Assembly: GCA_045039925.1 (NCBI GenBank)
Contig: CP108400.1
Location: forward strand, 3,720,001-3,784,000
DNA: 64,000 nucleotides
Direction: 5' to 3'
Origin: Yinghuangia sp045039925
Lineage (GTDB): Bacteria > Actinomycetota > Actinomycetes > Streptomycetales > Streptomycetaceae
The notes under the pieces are model-generated. The model saw nothing but the letters and a program-made list of their open reading frames with translations, searched no databases and was not told the origin of the DNA. The translations under genes were made by a program, and so were the position numbers. Shown one piece after another: positions 41,441 to 50,595 of the stretch; the first letter of the stretch is position 1, and each line of letters starts with the position of its first letter.

Positions 41441-42202
41441 TCAGCCCTTCCACGGCGGAGTGAGCCCCCAGTCCCAGCGCGGCATCGGCGTCTGCGGCAG
41501 CGGCGGCGGGTTCGGGCCGGAGTAGATGATCGCCATGCGCGTCCCCCACTCCAGGTAGTACGCGAGAACGCCGCGGAACTCCGGGTCGTTCGGCAGCCCG
41601 ACCTCGTCCGCGGTGTCGGTGAGCAGCGCGACCCAGCGCCGCCGCTGGGCCTCGGTGATGCCCTTGCCGAGGTGCTTGGAAGCCATGTGCGCGTGGCCGC
41701 CGAGATCGGTGCTGTAGACCGCGGGGCCGCCGAAGACCTCGCCGAGCCACGCCGCGACGTGCTGCGCGTGGTGCGAGTCCATGCCGGCGAACACGGGTGC
41801 CAGCACCTCGTCCTCGGCGACCCGCTGGTAGAAGCGGGTGAACAGGCGGTCGAAGGCCTCGGCGCCGCCGCCCCACTCGAACAGCGTGGGGTTGGACCCG
41901 CCGGTCCCGACGACGTCCGTCGCCTCGTAGTGGCGCATCTCCTGGATAGCCGAGAAGTACGGCTTGATCTCGGCGAAGAACGCCGGGAAGTGCTCGCCCT
42001 TGCGGAAGCCTTCGAGGTGGTCGGGTGCGGAGGTCCAGCGGATGCGCAGGACGTAGGAGCCGGGCTCCTCGGTACAGCGCGTCAGTTCGTAGTCCACGCA
42101 CTGCGGGGCCGCCCGCAGCGAGGTGGCGGCCCGGGCGTACGCGGCCTCGAATGCGGCGGCGTCCGGCTCGGGGATGGTGTAGCGGATGTACTCGACGATC
42201 AT
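41441..42202 (-). CDS. Chimera: antibiotic-biosynthesis monooxygenase domain + group II truncated haemoglobin
   Basis: A 253-residue fusion. Residues 1-95 are an ABM-type ferredoxin-like domain (IVEYIRYTIPEPDAAAFEAAY, GSYVLRIRWTSAPDHLEGF). Residues of about 105-235 are a 2-on-2 globin: FDRLFTRFYQRVAEDEVL, GMDSHHAQHVAAWLGEVFGG, HMASKHLGKGITEAQRRRW with the proximal-His region, and FRGVLAYYLEWGTR. This exact domain pair is known from streptomycetes. Activity is not established; detoxification of reactive oxygen or nitrogen, or an oxidation step, has been considered. ATG at 42202 has AGGGG 8 bases upstream. Confidence 0.9.
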   Translation of the reverse strand: MIVEYIRYTIPEPDAAAFEAAYARAATSLRAAPQCVDYELTRCTEEPGSYVLRIRWTSAPDHLEGFRKGEHFPAFFAEIKPYFSAIQEMRHYEATDVVGTGGSNPTLFEWGGGAEAFDRLFTRFYQRVAEDEVLAPVFAGMDSHHAQHVAAWLGEVFGGPAVYSTDLGGHAHMASKHLGKGITEAQRRRWVALLTDTADEVGLPNDPEFRGVLAYYLEWGTRMAIIYSGPNPPPLPQTPMPRWDWGLTPPWKG

Positions 42203-42669
42203 GCTCGTGCCCCTGGGGTCGAGAACCGGATTTTCCCGGCCCAACGACACGGCGCCCGCGGAAGATTCCCGTCCGCGCGTACCGGACACACGGCTCGCAC
42301 CCGTCGCGGCGGTCCGACCCGGCGAGATGTCCGTCACAACCGGCGGGAATTCGCCCCCACGACAACTTTCGGACAACAAAGCGGGCGTACGAGACCTCCC
42401 CGCGGTCCACCACACGCGGGCGTACGCCTCCCGCCCCACCCGTGTCCACGCAGCTCACGAAGCTGTCACCACGGTTGGGTCAACGACCCGCCAGCGGCCG
42501 TTCCGGCGCCCCTGCGCGCCGGTGGCGCACGGCCTCTCATGTCCGAGGTGCCCGATAAATCGTCACTTCACGGACTGTTTCCGGCCTCTGACTGCGCGTC
42601 ATTGTTCTGACTAGGATGTTGGCGCCCTGCTGTCCCTCCCCACTCCGCGTGGCCGTTCCCGAGGATCCG
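42203..42669. other. Divergent intergenic region, 467 bases
   Basis: No gene. It contains the conservon promoter at 42588-42617 near its right end. Elsewhere I see two copies of GCGGGCGTACG (near 42381 and 42416) but no operator-like palindrome. Confidence 0.45.
42588..42617 (+). promoter_or_regulatory. Conservon promoter
   Basis: CTGACT (42588-42593) and TAGGAT (42612-42617) are 18 bases apart, close to the vegetative consensus of streptomycetes. Start near 42624 would leave a 46-base leader before the first conservon gene, which has GAGG 5 bases from its ATG. Confidence 0.6.
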
Positions 42670-44163
42670 ATGACAGACAGCGTCCCGTCCGCGGTGTTCT
42701 GGTGCCTGGTCGCGGTGGCCCTTGTGCTGGCGGGAGCGGTGGTCCGGCTCCTGTGGACCCGGGCCGCGCAGAACCGTCGAATAGCCGAACTGACGGGCGG
42801 CGTGGAGGCGCGCGACACGTCGCTCCGCAACCTCGTCGAGGACCGGCTGCCGCTGCTGGAGAAGAACCACCGGCCGTTCGGCCCGGTGGTCCCCGACCCC
42901 AGGCTCGAAGGCACCTCGCACGCGCTGAGCGTGCACCTCATGGAGGAGATGTTCGGCGGCGCCGTGCGGCGGGCGCAGATCCGCGCCGACCAGTCCGCCA
43001 AGGCCGCCCTGAAGGGCGCGATGCGGGCGCTGCAAGGCCTCGCCAACGAACAGCAGCTCGCCATCTCGGACATGCAGGAGGACTACGACCACCCCGACAT
43101 CCTCGGCAGCCTGCTGGAGATCGACCACACCAACGCGCAGTTCGGCCGCCGCGCCCAGGCCATCGCCGTGCTGTGCGGGTCGTGGCCGGGCCGCCAGCGC
43201 GAGGCGTCGACGCTGATGGACGTGGCCCGCGGTGCGAAGTCGCGCATCCGCGACTACCGCCGGGTGCAGGTCCACGAGCAGATCGAGGTCGCGGTCGTCA
43301 GCCGCGCGGTCGAGCCCGTGGTGCTCGCCATCGCCGAACTCCTCGACAACGCCACCCGGCACTCGCAGCCGAACACCACCGTCGAGGTCAACATCCAGGC
43401 CGCGCACAACGGTGCGTGCGTCGTCGTCGACGACGCGGGCGTGGGCATGAACGAGAAGGAAATAGAGGCCGCCGTCCGCTTCATCGGCGGCGACGAGTAC
43501 ATCGACATCACGCGGCTCGGCGACCCGCCGCAGTTCGGCTTCGCGGTCGTGGGCGTACTGGCGCAGCGGTACGGCTTCAGCGTCTCGGTCGACACCCGCT
43601 CGCCCTACGGTGGCGTCCGCGCCGTGCTGTTCCTGCCCAACGAACTGCTGACCCACCTCGAACCGGAGGACGTGCCGGGGCTCGTACGCGAGCTCCGCCC
43701 GCCCGTACCGGCCCAGGCCCTCCCCGCCGCCGCGCGGCCGGCCGCCCCCACCGCCCCGGCCGCACACGCCGTCCCGGCCGCCCAGAGCGCCGCGTCCGAA
43801 GCCCGTCCGGCCCGCGAAGTCGAACCGGTCCACGAGGCCCAACCGGTCCACGACGTCGACCAGGCCCACGAGCACGCCGGTCCGCCCCCCGAGCCCGTCC
43901 CCGTCGACGTCGTGGGCTCGACGGCGGCCGGACTGCCCAAGCGCAGGCGCCGCGACACCGCCGCACCCGCGGTGCGGGCCGCGCGTCCCACCGCCGCGAC
44001 CGAGGCGGCCGCCGCCGCGGACGCCATCGCGACGGACACCGCGCGAGGCCGCTCCGTGCACGAAACAGCGGCACGCATGGGCGCGTTCGCCCGGGGCACC
44101 CGCTCCGGCCGGGAAGCCGTGCGCGACAGCGACGATCAGGACAAGGGGATCGCACACTCATGA
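42670..44163 (+). CDS. Conservon sensor: histidine-kinase-like ATPase (CvnA type)
   Basis: A 497-residue protein with one N-terminal membrane helix (VFWCLVAVALVLAGAVVRLLW), a helical region, and a GHKL ATPase domain: N-box ELLDNATRHS (222-231), VVVDDAGVGM and GGVRAVLFLP. A Pro/Ala-rich tail of 120 residues follows. A typical phospho-accepting His box is not obvious, as in other CvnA proteins. In streptomycetes the conservon products form a membrane complex resembling G-protein-coupled receptor systems. The stop overlaps the next start (ATGA). Confidence 0.92.
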   Translation: MTDSVPSAVFWCLVAVALVLAGAVVRLLWTRAAQNRRIAELTGGVEARDTSLRNLVEDRLPLLEKNHRPFGPVVPDPRLEGTSHALSVHLMEEMFGGAVRRAQIRADQSAKAALKGAMRALQGLANEQQLAISDMQEDYDHPDILGSLLEIDHTNAQFGRRAQAIAVLCGSWPGRQREASTLMDVARGAKSRIRDYRRVQVHEQIEVAVVSRAVEPVVLAIAELLDNATRHSQPNTTVEVNIQAAHNGACVVVDDAGVGMNEKEIEAAVRFIGGDEYIDITRLGDPPQFGFAVVGVLAQRYGFSVSVDTRSPYGGVRAVLFLPNELLTHLEPEDVPGLVRELRPPVPAQALPAAARPAAPTAPAAHAVPAAQSAASEARPAREVEPVHEAQPVHDVDQAHEHAGPPPEPVPVDVVGSTAAGLPKRRRRDTAAPAVRAARPTAATEAAAAADAIATDTARGRSVHETAARMGAFARGTRSGREAVRDSDDQDKGIAHS

Positions 44164-44573
44164 ACGACCACGGTCACAACGACCTGGGCTGGATGCTCGA
44201 CGAGGCCCTGCGGGTCCCGGAGGCGCGGCACGCGATCCTGCTGTCCGCCGACGGGATGCTGCGCGCCCACTCGCGCGGCATCGACCGCGACGAGGCGGAC
44301 CGCCAGGCCGCCGCACTCTCGGGACTCCAGTCGATCAGCCGCAGCACGTCCGCGTTCGCCGACCCGCGGGAGACCCGGTGGCGGCAGACCCTCGTCGAGT
44401 TCGACGGCGGCTACGTGTTCCTCGTCGCCGCCGGAGCCGGCGCGTACCTCGCGGTCTCGGCGTCCGAGCACGTCGACATGGAGTCCGTCACGTACGCGAT
44501 GCAGAAACTGGTCGACCGACTCGGCAAGGAACTGACCAGTCCGCCCAGGCAAGGCCTCGGAGGCCGCCCATGA
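44160..44573 (+). CDS. Roadblock/LC7-domain protein (CvnB type)
   Basis: A 137-residue single roadblock domain: LGWMLDEALRVPEARHAILLSADGMLRAHS, then a central helix and VFLVAAGAGAYLAVSASEHVD. Such proteins act as activating partners of small GTPases. It overlaps the preceding gene by four bases (ATGA) and the following one likewise. Confidence 0.93.
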   Translation: MNDHGHNDLGWMLDEALRVPEARHAILLSADGMLRAHSRGIDRDEADRQAAALSGLQSISRSTSAFADPRETRWRQTLVEFDGGYVFLVAAGAGAYLAVSASEHVDMESVTYAMQKLVDRLGKELTSPPRQGLGGRP

Positions 44574-44983
44574 GGCGCCGCCGCCCGGGGCCGGCCGGGG
44601 ACCCGCAGGCGCCGGGGCCCGACGGCGGAGCCCCGGGCGGCCGCGGCAAAGGGCTGGTCCGGCCGTACGTCGTGACGGACGGGCGCGCGCACCCGAGCCG
44701 CAACACGTTCGACCTGGTCACCCTGGTGATCGCGACGACCGACCGGCCGCTCGGCGGCCTCCCTCCGGAGAAGCGCCGCCTGGTCGAACTGTGCCGTCCC
44801 GGCGCGCTGTCCGTCGCCGAGGTCGCCGGACACCTCGGACTGCCGGTGAGCGTCACCAAGGTGCTGCTGGCCGATCTGGTCGACGCCGGCCACATCCTCA
44901 CGCGCGCCCCCATCCCCGCGGCCGAGCTTCCCGAGGCCCAGCTGCTTCAGGAGGTGCTTGATGGACTCCGTGCTCGCCTCTGA
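44570..44983 (+). CDS. DUF742 protein (CvnC type)
   Basis: A 137-residue protein with the DUF742 pattern: LVRPYVVTDGRAHPSRNTFD, LPPEKRRLVELCRPGALSVAEVAGHL and a winged-helix-like segment SVTKVLLADLVDAGHI. It is the third component of the conservon. Function is not biochemically defined; the fold suggests DNA or protein binding. The ATG overlaps the cvnB stop, and its 3' end overlaps the GTPase gene by 23 bases. Confidence 0.93.
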   Translation: MRRRRPGPAGDPQAPGPDGGAPGGRGKGLVRPYVVTDGRAHPSRNTFDLVTLVIATTDRPLGGLPPEKRRLVELCRPGALSVAEVAGHLGLPVSVTKVLLADLVDAGHILTRAPIPAAELPEAQLLQEVLDGLRARL

Positions 44984-45650
44984 GCGCGACGCCCGGTTCG
45001 GCCCGGGAAACGGACCCGGCAACGGACCCGGGAGCCCGGGGAACCGCCCCGCGGACACCGCCGGAGACGCTGCCGTCTACCTGCGCCCGACCGTGCGGAC
45101 GTCGGTGAAGCTGCTGGTGGTCGGGCACTTCGCCGTCGGCAAGACGACGTTCGTCGGCACGCTCTCGGAGATCCGGCCCCTGCACACCGAAGAGCGCATG
45201 ACCCAGGCGGGCGCGCTGGTCGACGACCTGAGCGGGGTGCCCGACAAGACCACCACGACGGTGGCCATGGACTTCGGCCGCCTGACCCTCAACGACCGGC
45301 TGGTGCTCTACCTGTTCGGAGCGCCCGGGCAGCACCGCTTCACCCGGCTGTGGCAGGATATGACGACCGGCGCGCTGGGCGCCCTGGTCCTCGCCGACAC
45401 CCGCCGCCTGGAGCAGTCGTTCGAGGTGATGGGCCTGCTGGAGGACCACGGGCTGCCGTACGCGGTCGCCCTCAACCACTTCCCGGACTCGCCGCGCTAC
45501 ACCGACGACGAGATCCGCGAGGCGCTCGACCTGCTGCCCGAGACCCCGCTGGTCACCTGTGACGCCCGCGACCCGCGCTCGTCCACCGAGGCGCTGATCG
45601 CCCTTGTCCGCCACCTCCTCACCCTTTCCGGCCAGGAGCCCTCGTCTTGA
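44961..45650 (+). CDS. Small GTPase (CvnD type)
   Basis: A 229-residue Ras-like GTPase with a disordered Gly/Pro-rich N-terminus. The P-loop is VVGHFAVGKTTF, switch II region FGAPGQHRF (the usual DxxG is GAPG), and the base-recognition segment ALNHFPDS replaces NKxD, as in other conservon GTPases. GGAGG lies 6 bases before the ATG, inside the DUF742 gene. It is presumably controlled by the roadblock partner and relays the CvnA signal. Confidence 0.92.
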   Translation: MDSVLASERDARFGPGNGPGNGPGSPGNRPADTAGDAAVYLRPTVRTSVKLLVVGHFAVGKTTFVGTLSEIRPLHTEERMTQAGALVDDLSGVPDKTTTTVAMDFGRLTLNDRLVLYLFGAPGQHRFTRLWQDMTTGALGALVLADTRRLEQSFEVMGLLEDHGLPYAVALNHFPDSPRYTDDEIREALDLLPETPLVTCDARDPRSSTEALIALVRHLLTLSGQEPSS

Positions 45651-47164
45651 CCACCAATCCCGACAGCGGCGCCGCGGAGCCCGAATCCGCCGGTCCGCCG
45701 CCCGGTTGCCCTGCCCACGGTCTGACCGGAGTGCCGCTCTACGGCGCCGACTTCGCCGACGACCCGGCTTCCGTCTACGCCCGCTTGCGCCGCGACCACG
45801 GCCCGGTCGCACCCGTGCTGCTCGACGAGCACGTGGAGGCGTCGCTGGTGACGTCGTACGACGCGGCGCTGCAACTGCTGCGCAGCCCCGAGACGTTCTC
45901 CAAGGACCCGCGCCGCTGGAAGGCCGTCCAGGACGGCCGTATCGCGCCGGACAACCCGGTGCTGCCGATGATGGGCCACCGCCCCAACGCGCTGTTCACG
46001 GACGGTGCGGAGCACGCCCGCTACCGCTCGGCGATCACCGACAGCCTCGGCCGCATCGACCCGGTCGAGTTGCGCGAGTACGTCGAGCGGAGCTCGGACT
46101 CGCTGATCGACAGCTTCGGCCCGGACGGCAAGGCGGACCTGCGCCGCGAGTACGCGCTCGTGGTGCCGCTGCTGGTCTTCATGGAGATGTTCGGCTGCCC
46201 GCCCGGGACCGCCGAGAAGCTGGTGCGCGGCATGTCCGGCATCTTCGAGATGGTCGACGCCGAGAACGCCAACGCCCTGCTCTTCGAGGGCATGATCGAA
46301 CTCGTGGCGCTCAAGCGCGCCGAGCCGGGTCCGGACGTCACGTCGTGGCTCATGGCGCATCCGTCCAACCTGACCGACGAGGAACTGATCCACCAGCTGA
46401 CGCTGCTGATGGGTGCGGGCACCGAGCCGCAGCAGAACCTCATCTCGAACGGCCTGCGGCTGCTGCTGTCCGACGACCGTTTCGCGGGCAGCCTGTCCGG
46501 CGGCACCATGCCGGTCGACGACGCGCTCGACGAAGTCCTGTGGAGCGACCCGCCGATGGCGAACTACGGCGTGCACTTCCCGGTGCGCGACGTCGATCTC
46601 GCGGGGGTCCGCCTGCGCGAGGGCGAACCGGTCGTGGTGAGCTTCGCCGCGGCCAACACCGACCCGGCCCTGGCGTCGCACCGGCGCAGCGGCAACCGCG
46701 CGCACCTCGCGTGGAGTGCGGGGCCGCACGCGTGCCCCGCCAAGGAGAGCGCCCGGCTGATCGCGGCGGTCGCCATCGAGCGGCTGCTGGACCGGGTCCC
46801 CGACATCAAGTTGACCGTCCCTGCCGAGCAACTGCGCTGGCGCCCCGGTCCGTTCCACCGGGCGCTCGCGGAACTCCCGGTCGTGTTCCCGCCGGTGCAG
46901 CCGAAGGACGCGCCCGTGACCGGGGACGCGTACCCGGCGCCGGGCCTGTCCCCCGTCTCCCCCCGACCGCTTCCTCCGCATCCCGCTTCATCCGAACCAC
47001 AGCCTGGAGGCAAAGAGTGGCCGAGCAGTCCGGCGCCTACGTCATCGACCCCTTCGGCAGCGACATCCACGGCGAGAACGACAAGCTCCGCGCCCGTGGT
47101 CCGGCGACGCTGGTGGCACTCCCTGGCGGTGTGGAGGCGTGGTCGGTCAACAACCAGGCCCTGA
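45647..47164 (+). CDS. Atypical cytochrome P450, CYP157-like (CvnE type)
   Basis: A 505-residue protein starting at TTG 45647 (TTGA overlap with the GTPase stop). The haem-ligand region is SAGPHACPAKESAR with Cys363. The I-helix reads LLMGAGTEPQQN. The K-helix, where almost all P450s have ExxR, reads DEVLW (295-299). Absence of ExxR is the hallmark of the CYP157 family, which accompanies CYP154 proteins in conservons. The P450 fold ends near residue 425; the remaining 80 residues are Pro/Ser-rich and overlap the next gene by 148 bases, so translation may really end earlier if there is a sequencing or natural frameshift. Catalytic competence is uncertain. Confidence 0.88.
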   Translation: MTTNPDSGAAEPESAGPPPGCPAHGLTGVPLYGADFADDPASVYARLRRDHGPVAPVLLDEHVEASLVTSYDAALQLLRSPETFSKDPRRWKAVQDGRIAPDNPVLPMMGHRPNALFTDGAEHARYRSAITDSLGRIDPVELREYVERSSDSLIDSFGPDGKADLRREYALVVPLLVFMEMFGCPPGTAEKLVRGMSGIFEMVDAENANALLFEGMIELVALKRAEPGPDVTSWLMAHPSNLTDEELIHQLTLLMGAGTEPQQNLISNGLRLLLSDDRFAGSLSGGTMPVDDALDEVLWSDPPMANYGVHFPVRDVDLAGVRLREGEPVVVSFAAANTDPALASHRRSGNRAHLAWSAGPHACPAKESARLIAAVAIERLLDRVPDIKLTVPAEQLRWRPGPFHRALAELPVVFPPVQPKDAPVTGDAYPAPGLSPVSPRPLPPHPASSEPQPGGKEWPSSPAPTSSTPSAATSTARTTSSAPVVRRRWWHSLAVWRRGRSTTRP

Positions 47165-48258
47165 TCAGGGACCTGCTGACCGACCCGCGCGTGTCCAAGG
47201 ACACGCGGCAGCACTGGCCGGCGTGGATCAACGGCGAGATCCCGGCCGACTGGCCGCTGCAGATCTGGGTCTCGGTGCAGAACATGTTCACCGCGTACGG
47301 CGGCGACCACAAACGCTTGCGCACGCTGGTGTCCAAGGCGTTCACGGCACGGCGCACCGCGGCGATGCAGCCGCGCATCGAGGAGCTGACGCGCGGGCTG
47401 CTGGACCGGATCGCGGCCACGCCGGAGGGCGGCACCGCGGACCTGCGGCGGGACTTCGCGTACCCGCTGCCGATCAACGTGATCTGCGAGTTGTTCGGCG
47501 TACCGGAGAGCTCGCAGCCCGAGTTGCACGCCGCGGTGGACACCATCTTCCGGACCACGGCGACGCCCGAGGAGATGCAGGCCTGCCAGGTCAGCATCTA
47601 CGGCATCCTCACCGCGCTGGTCGCCGACAAGCGCGAGAACCCCGGCGACGACATGACGTCGGGACTGATCGCGGCGCGTGACGACGAGGGCAACGGCGAA
47701 GCGGCGGTGCTCAGCGAGAGCGAGCTGATCGACACGCTGCTGCTGGTGCTGTCGGCCGGCCACGAGACCACGGTCAACCTGCTCGACAACGCGATCCACG
47801 CGCTGCTGACGCGGCCGGAGCAGCTCGCGCTGGTGCGGTCCGGCAAGGCCTCGTGGGACGACGTGATCGAGGAGACGCTGCGGGCCGAGGCGCCGGTGGC
47901 GAACCTGCCGCTGCGCTACGCCGTCGAGGACATCGAGATCGGCGGCGGCGTCACGATCCGCAAGGGCGACGCGATCCTGATGGCGTACGGCGCCGCGGGC
48001 CGCGACCCCGAGGTGCACGGCACCGACGCGGAGTTGTTCGACGTCACCCGGAAGGTCAAGGACCACCTGGCGTTCGGCTTCGGCGCGCACTTCTGCCTGG
48101 GTGCGCCGCTCGCCCGGATGGAGGCGCGCATCGCGCTGCCGGCGTTGTTCGAGCGCTTCCCCGACCTGGTCCTCGCGGTCCCGGAGGAGGAGTTGGAGCC
48201 GATGGAGTCGTTCATCTCCAACGGCCACAAGGCCCTGCCGGTACGCCTGGCCAGGTAG
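47017..48258 (+). CDS. Cytochrome P450, CYP154-like (CvnF type)
   Basis: A 413-residue P450 with all hallmarks: I-helix SAGHETTVNLL, K-helix EETLR (ExxR present), and haem loop FGFGAHFCLGAPLARMEARI. GTG at 47017 has GGAGG 6 bases upstream, lying within the reading frame of the preceding P450 gene. The CYP157-CYP154 pair after a conservon is a known arrangement in streptomycetes. The substrate is unknown; CYP154 enzymes oxidise steroids and macrolide-like molecules. A 15-base-stem terminator follows. Confidence 0.93.
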   Translation: MAEQSGAYVIDPFGSDIHGENDKLRARGPATLVALPGGVEAWSVNNQALIRDLLTDPRVSKDTRQHWPAWINGEIPADWPLQIWVSVQNMFTAYGGDHKRLRTLVSKAFTARRTAAMQPRIEELTRGLLDRIAATPEGGTADLRRDFAYPLPINVICELFGVPESSQPELHAAVDTIFRTTATPEEMQACQVSIYGILTALVADKRENPGDDMTSGLIAARDDEGNGEAAVLSESELIDTLLLVLSAGHETTVNLLDNAIHALLTRPEQLALVRSGKASWDDVIEETLRAEAPVANLPLRYAVEDIEIGGGVTIRKGDAILMAYGAAGRDPEVHGTDAELFDVTRKVKDHLAFGFGAHFCLGAPLARMEARIALPALFERFPDLVLAVPEEELEPMESFISNGHKALPVRLAR

Positions 48259-48294
48259 CTCGTTCCGCTTGCCGGTCAGTCGGTCAGTAGGGCG

Positions 48295-48339
48295 GTACGT
48301 CGTGGTGGCGGTCCGGCCCAGCGTGCCACCACGACGTAC
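48295..48339 (+). terminator. Terminator of the conservon operon
   Basis: Perfect 15-base arms GTACGTCGTGGTGGC (48295-48309) and GCCACCACGACGTAC (48325-48339) lie 37 bases after the last stop. Confidence 0.8.
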
Positions 48340-48599
48340 AGCCACCGGGGTTCCCGCCGCATCCTTCGGCGGGCCCCCGGCGCACTATGCGGCGCGGCCT
48401 GTCAGCGGACGGGCGCGCGCCGCCTCGGTGCCGGCCCGGCCCCGAAGGGCCGACGGACGCGGAGTCCCGGTCGGCGGACGGCCGACCGGTCGCACGGGAG
48501 AACCGGGGACATGGCCGCCGCCCATGACGGGCGTCGGCACAGGTGCTGCCGAGGGGGACATCTGACTCCTCAAAGCGGGGGACGCTCTGATGACGTACA

Positions 48600-48656
48600 G
48601 AGGTCGGCCGGCCCCCCGGACCGCTGTCCGGATGAGCCCGGGGGACGGCCGACCTC
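48600..48656 (-). terminator. Terminator downstream of the coupling-ATPase gene
   Basis: GAGGTCGGCCG (48600-48610) pairs with CGGCCGACCTC (48646-48656), with further GC pairing inside, about 115 bases after the minus-strand stop at 48770. Confidence 0.6.
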
Positions 48657-48769
48657 CGATGCGTGGTGACTCGCCAAGTGTCCAATTCGGGCCCCTGCAA
48701 GGCACACCCCTCGGGCGGGGGTTGCACCAGCGTTGCAAAACAGCGCCGCGTCCGCCTACGCCGACGCTG

Positions 48770-50389
48770 TCAGCGTGCGTACTTCGCGAGTGACTCGCGG
48801 ATCTGCTCGGCGTACGGGCCTTCCGTCCACGGCAGGTGCCGGGCCAGGACGGGACGTCGGCCGCTGGCCTGCACGATCAGGCGGTCCTTGGGGAGACTCG
48901 AGAGGTCGGACGGGTGCAGGATGCTCTCGAGCCGTGACCCGTGGGTCACGCCGCCCGGCCCGAACATGTGCTTCCAAGAGCTGGTGCGGGACGCCGTCCG
49001 GGCTTCGAAGTCACCCGCCAGTTTGGCGGCGTCGTCCCAGAGGCCGGGCTCCGAGCCGCCTCCGCCGTACACGCGAATGGACGCGGCCCCCCAGATTTTG
49101 GCCATGCCCTCCTGTCCCCACACGCCGGCGCCCTGGGCCCATGACTGGAGCATCATCATCACGTTGATGCCCCGGGAGCCGTAGTGCGACAGACGGTCGG
49201 GCCAGGTGGGCAACTGGGCCGCGATCGCGGCGTCGTCGAGCACCACCAGGAAGGGACGGGGGAGCCGGCCGCCGGGGAACTTCGGGGACCCGGTCTCGCC
49301 GGCCACGATGGTGGCGGCGGTGAGACAGGCGATGAGCGGCGCGGCCATCCGGTCGTCGGGGTGCGCAAGGACGTACATGGTGTCGGTGGACTGCCGCGAG
49401 AAGCCGACGAAGTCGAACTCCTCGCGCCCGTCCCCCGGGGTCATCCACGGGAGCAGCCCCGGCACCGCGAGCCACCGCATGTAGTTCAGCGCCGCGCCGT
49501 ACACACCCGCCCGTTGGGAGGGCGGCAGGATGACCAGTGCCTCGAAGGCGGCCGCGGCCAAGTCGTGATCCACGGCACGCAGGATCGCCGCGGGTGAATC
49601 GTCGGTCGGCCGCAGCATCCACTCGCGCACCTGGGTGATCGGCAGGTCTTCCGCGGCGGCGGCGAACATCAGCAGCGTGATGAGAGTCTGGGCGGCCGGG
49701 TCGAAATAGGCGTCGGTGCGCATGTGCGCCTGCCGCTGGGTGAACATGATGAGAGCCGCGAGGGAGCTGGCGTCCTTCATGCTCCCGCCGATCATCGAAA
49801 GCGGGTTCCAGTACCAGAGGGGCCTTTCTCCGGCGAGCCCCAGCGGGTCGAACACCCACGTCCTTCCGTGCTGTTCGCGCAATCCTCTGGTGGCGTCGAC
49901 GATGTGGCGCTTGCAGGAGGTCACCAGCACCGGTCCCGGCGCGGCGACGATGTTGGGGATGCAGCGAGACTCGGTTTTGCCCGTGGCCGGGCCGGAGATG
50001 TCGACGTATATCTCCTCCCAGGTACCCCAGATGTCGTGGCCGCCGCGAACGGTCTTGCCGACGTAAATGCCGGGTACGCCGATATCCGGCAGTCCCAGCC
50101 GAGCGGCGGTCGCCAGCGCTCCGGCTGTCGTGGCGGTGCCCAACTCGCGTCGCCCGGCCAGCAGTCGGGCCGTCGAGTCGACGGAAGACCGATTGCGGCG
50201 TCGGGCGACGGCGAACACGGCGACGTCGATGGCCGCCATCGTCACGGCGAGCGGGATCCACCACAGGCTGCCCTTGCGGGTGACCAGCAGGAAGCAGATC
50301 CACGCCGCCAGGAGGTTGAGCATCACTACTGCGACCACAAGCTGTTCGAAGTCGGCTGCCGGACCGCGCCGACGGATCGTGCCGCTCAT
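48770..50389 (-). CDS. VirD4/TraG-like type IV coupling ATPase
   Basis: A 539-residue membrane ATPase. Two N-terminal membrane helices (QLVVAVVMLNLLAAWICFLL and LWWIPLAVTMAAIDVAVFAV) precede a Walker A-like GPATGKTE near 125, WVFDPLGL (a family signature after the P-loop) and Walker B PFLVVLDDA near 390. TraG/TraD-type coupling proteins are hexamers that feed DNA or proteins into type IV secretion channels. The ATG at 50389 is preferred because conserved sequence begins there; the longer TTG form adds 19 unlikely residues. No relaxase is in view. It stands alone on the minus strand, with related envelope genes 10 kb away. Confidence 0.85.
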   Translation of the reverse strand: MSGTIRRRGPAADFEQLVVAVVMLNLLAAWICFLLVTRKGSLWWIPLAVTMAAIDVAVFAVARRRNRSSVDSTARLLAGRRELGTATTAGALATAARLGLPDIGVPGIYVGKTVRGGHDIWGTWEEIYVDISGPATGKTESRCIPNIVAAPGPVLVTSCKRHIVDATRGLREQHGRTWVFDPLGLAGERPLWYWNPLSMIGGSMKDASSLAALIMFTQRQAHMRTDAYFDPAAQTLITLLMFAAAAEDLPITQVREWMLRPTDDSPAAILRAVDHDLAAAAFEALVILPPSQRAGVYGAALNYMRWLAVPGLLPWMTPGDGREEFDFVGFSRQSTDTMYVLAHPDDRMAAPLIACLTAATIVAGETGSPKFPGGRLPRPFLVVLDDAAIAAQLPTWPDRLSHYGSRGINVMMMLQSWAQGAGVWGQEGMAKIWGAASIRVYGGGGSEPGLWDDAAKLAGDFEARTASRTSSWKHMFGPGGVTHGSRLESILHPSDLSSLPKDRLIVQASGRRPVLARHLPWTEGPYAEQIRESLAKYAR

Positions 50390-50582
50390 TTCGGCAGGCC
50401 CCTTCACGATTCGCGTGCAGGCACGGTCAGGAGTGCCCCCGCACAACTAAGCACGGTCCACCGTGCCTCGCGCCGCCCAATTCCGCGGTTGCGCTTTCGG
50501 GACGGTCCGGCCTGCGCTCCGTGGCTATCCGCACAGCGGATCGCGTGCGCGATTTGCCTAGCCGGGCAGGGCGCCGACTTTC

Positions 50583-50588
50583 TAAGCT
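50583..50588 (+). promoter_or_regulatory. -10-like TAAGCT (leaderless candidate)
   Basis: TAnnnT element 7 bases from the ATG at 50596; no good -35 is seen. Confidence 0.35.
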
Positions 50589-50595
50589 GCGGCCT

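Larger units (their letters stand above)
48259..48769. other. Convergent intergenic region, 511 bases
   Basis: No gene. It is bounded by the conservon terminator on the left and by the hairpin at 48600-48656 on the right. The middle (48345-48595) is featureless and very GC-rich. Confidence 0.5.

Noticed and set aside
48284..48727. 147-codon minus-strand ORF in the intergenic region
   Set aside because: It crosses the terminator hairpin at 48600-48656, lacks a start signal and has no similarity pattern.
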